A DNA stretch of 28,082 nt, taken from assembly GCA_043381765.1 (NCBI GenBank), contig JBHJMP010000984.1, positions 1 to 28,082 of the forward strand, read 5' to 3'. Source of the stretch: Collodictyon triciliatum. Taxonomy: Eukaryota > CRuMs. This document shows, piece by piece, positions 26,021 to 28,082 of the stretch (positions within the stretch are counted from its first letter, which is position 1; each line of letters begins with the position of its first letter). A program made the position numbers and the translations under genes. The notes below the pieces were generated by a model, which saw nothing but the letters and a program-made list of their open reading frames with translations, was not told the DNA's origin and searched no databases.

Positions 26021-27983
26021 TTATGTGTAATCATCATCGCCATTATCATCATTTCCACCACCCTGTCCAGACTGATTCTGCTCAAGGAGAATGAGAATCA
26101 AGTCCTCAAGCTTCACATACAGCTTCTCGAATTTGCCATCGATATTTACTAGAGACTCCTGCATCAACTCCATAGACCGCCCTGTGTCAGAACCTCCGCT
26201 AGGAGCAACTTGCCGAACACTGGATGTGACCGCCTCTATCAATATATCTAGTTTGCTTGGGTCCAAAGCACCGGAATCATTTCTTCCGTTGTCTGCAGAT
26301 AGTTTTGCTTCTTGCTTAAGGCTTCCTCGTGGCCCAGTCCCACTGCTCGAGCTACCTGCCTCTTTGACTGTAATATCTTTCTCCCCTGCTTCCACTTTGA
26401 TTACTCGTTCACTTTTACCTCTTCTTGATTGATAGCTTTGGAGTCTGTCTGCAGATTCGAGTGGGAGTACTCGGCTGGATTGGCTCCACAATGGCGGTGC
26501 TGATCTTGTCCTAGAAGGGCATTCAAATAGTGTTGTGTGTTGGCGTTGAAACTCTTTTTTTTTCTTGCATCCCAAATACATCGTTACAAGAGACAAATGA
26601 AAAAAAATCCTTAAACGAATCATACTTTGTTTCATTGGCTTTCGCTTCTGGTTCTTTCGTTCCACCGAGATATTTCACTCTTAATTGGCGATACTTTTGT
26701 CGTATATACTAGAGTTTGCACATCAGAACAAAAAGTATGAATTCATGTGAATATTAGTTGTTTTATTTTACATTAATATTGGTGGAGATATAAGCTCACC
26801 GCCTGAAGGATTTTGTGATCATCATCTGGAGGAGCTTTTCGGACTTCATCATATGATTGGTTAATTATGGCGAGGTACATGTTCAACATGACGAAAAAGA
26901 CGAGTAGTATGAACGAGAAGAATAGTACTGGTCCTATCGATTGTAGATAAAGTTAATATCCGTCAAAGTCGACACGTTTTGAATGTGATGGATAATTATC
27001 ATATGCAATCCCATTCATACATCGCCATAATTGTGGTCATTAATTATGGAATAACTAGAAAAAGACAAAAATAAAAGAGATGTATTTTAAAAGGAGTTGA
27101 TACCAAGAACTCTATTATCTTGTGTAATTTCACTCAAGGCAATTTCTCCGAGAATACTGGTAAAAAGAGCGTACCTACACATTTTTAGCACATATGAGTG
27201 CAATTGCTGTCTTCCTCTTAAATTGTTCATCCACAATACATATTCATATTAATAAAGGAAGAATCTTTACAGAGTGCCTTCTAGAGTATTAAACTTCGAC
27301 ACGTTGGAGCCAAATGATATATGGAAGGCTTGGGTGAATCCCCAAAATATGATTATGAACATGACCATAAAGTAAAGAATATCATCTCTCGCCTAAATGA
27401 AATATTATTTTCTCAGTCCCGCGCAGCCATGAAGCGAGTTATATTTATAGGGAGTTTTTCCGTTTGTTGATTTTGCCCCCCTTTTTTACAAATGTATTTC
27501 AAATAATTACAAATGACAAAGTTCGTGTCAATTCTCCCATTCTCTTGTGGACAGATACATATTTGAATATTCTAAAGAAGCATACAACTGTATCTGTGTA
27601 TCGTGAAATGGCAAGGTTTAGAGTGTTGTTTAGGAGTGCGTAGATTTAATTGTATATGAAACAAAATGAAACATATAAAAGAAGTTGGACGCGTACTTAT
27701 GGCAATTATAGATTTCACTTGTTCTTGGATAAAGGACATTTCAAAGAAATCGAATTTTTCATCATAAGGTAGGTTTTTAAGTTTCGAATCAACTTCGTAG
27801 TATATATAAGCCTCGAGCGAGAATTGCAGATAAAACATCTGCAAGAAATATATTAGAACAAAAACCACAATAGCACAGCTTAGACTCTTGGAATCGAGAT
27901 AGGGCGATATTTCTTTGGTCGATAGCAAAATCACATATGCGTCGAGGAAACATACAATAATACAAAATGGAATACAATAAGCA

Positions 27984-27987
<4 letters not shown>
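26021..27987 (-). CDS. Polycystin-2/TRPP-like cation channel, C-terminal part
   Basis: Polycystin-2 family proteins are tetrameric cation channels of ciliary, plasma or internal membranes. Exons on the minus strand: about 27987-27697, 27593-27511, 27392-27271, 27174-27104, 26933-26800, 26708-26626, 26510-26021. All joins keep frame. In order they encode a helix resembling S2 and then S3 (AIVVFVLIYFLQMFYLQFSL), S4 (NTVVCFFRIFKYVSVHKRMG), S5 (ILYFMVMFIIIFWGFTQAF), the pore (SILGEIALSEITQDNRVLG), S6 (PVLFFSFILLVFFVMLNMYL, then AIINQSYDEV) and a long cytoplasmic tail. The tail has no EF-hand signature, but has a Leu-rich, probably coiled-coil, segment (FEKLYVKLEDLILILLEQN) before an acidic end. 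The filter position reads Gly-Glu where Gly-Asp is typical. S1 and the large extracellular domain lie outside the window. The right-hand exon limit is uncertain because the contig enters an AAT repeat. Confidence 0.9.

Positions 27988-28082
<95 letters not shown>
27988..28082. repeat. AAT microsatellite at the right contig end
   Basis: An uninterrupted AAT array to the last base. It is probably inside an intron of the channel gene and likely marks the assembly break. Confidence 0.95.

Noticed and set aside
27030-27070. Possible extra exon in the channel gene (YSIINDHNYGD-type reading after a TAG)
   Set aside because: The pore exon ending at 27104 joins directly to 26933 in phase and gives the exact RVLG-GPVLFF family sequence, so an insert would break the pore-S6 link.

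Overview
This is an intron-rich, AT-rich eukaryotic nuclear contig, most likely from a protist. Every recognisable gene is split by short GT-AG introns. Introns and spacers are packed with microsatellites, and exons are clearly richer in GC. The contents (a formin, a Tim23 translocase subunit, a VHS-GAT trafficking adaptor, an HMG-box protein and a polycystin-like channel) exclude bacteria and viruses. The density of ATT/AAT repeats inside introns, and contig ends that fall in AAT repeats, remind me of foraminiferan (Reticulomyxa-like) assemblies. That is an inference from style only and needs a database comparison.

Layout, left to right: AAT-type repeats (1-355); a 15-exon formin on + (479-6398); an ankyrin-repeat protein on - (7155-9580); a VHS-GAT (TOM1-like) adaptor on - (9852-12944); a short divergent spacer and then TIM23 on + (13357-14623); an unrecognised two-exon acidic protein on + (14921-15627); a TTTCTTTG repeat and a doubtful small gene (15989-16257, -); an HMG-box protein on - (16722-17797); an unassigned region around a 524-base N gap (18711-19234); a very large two-exon gene on - (20125-24633); a TTTTG/TTTTTG repeat and a 1.2 kb unassigned stretch; and the 3' part of a polycystin-2/TRPP-like channel gene on - (26021 to about 27987), cut by the right end in an AAT repeat. 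Exon chains were built by hand. Each splice was accepted only where reading frame, splice dinucleotides and family alignment agreed.

The most interesting object is the 1470-residue protein at 20125-24633. It joins a long disordered N-terminus, about eight hydrophobic membrane segments, about six ribonuclease-inhibitor-type leucine-rich repeats, and a C-terminal domain that reads as a group-1 truncated haemoglobin. The globin motifs run across the single intron, which supports both the splice and the fusion. I know of no described membrane-LRR-globin protein. A gas- or redox-responsive membrane receptor is a reasonable hypothesis, but only that.

The genes do not form one pathway; this is ordinary eukaryotic gene order. 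VHS-GAT and TIM23 are head to head across a few hundred bases and may share a promoter. The formin and the ankyrin gene are convergent.
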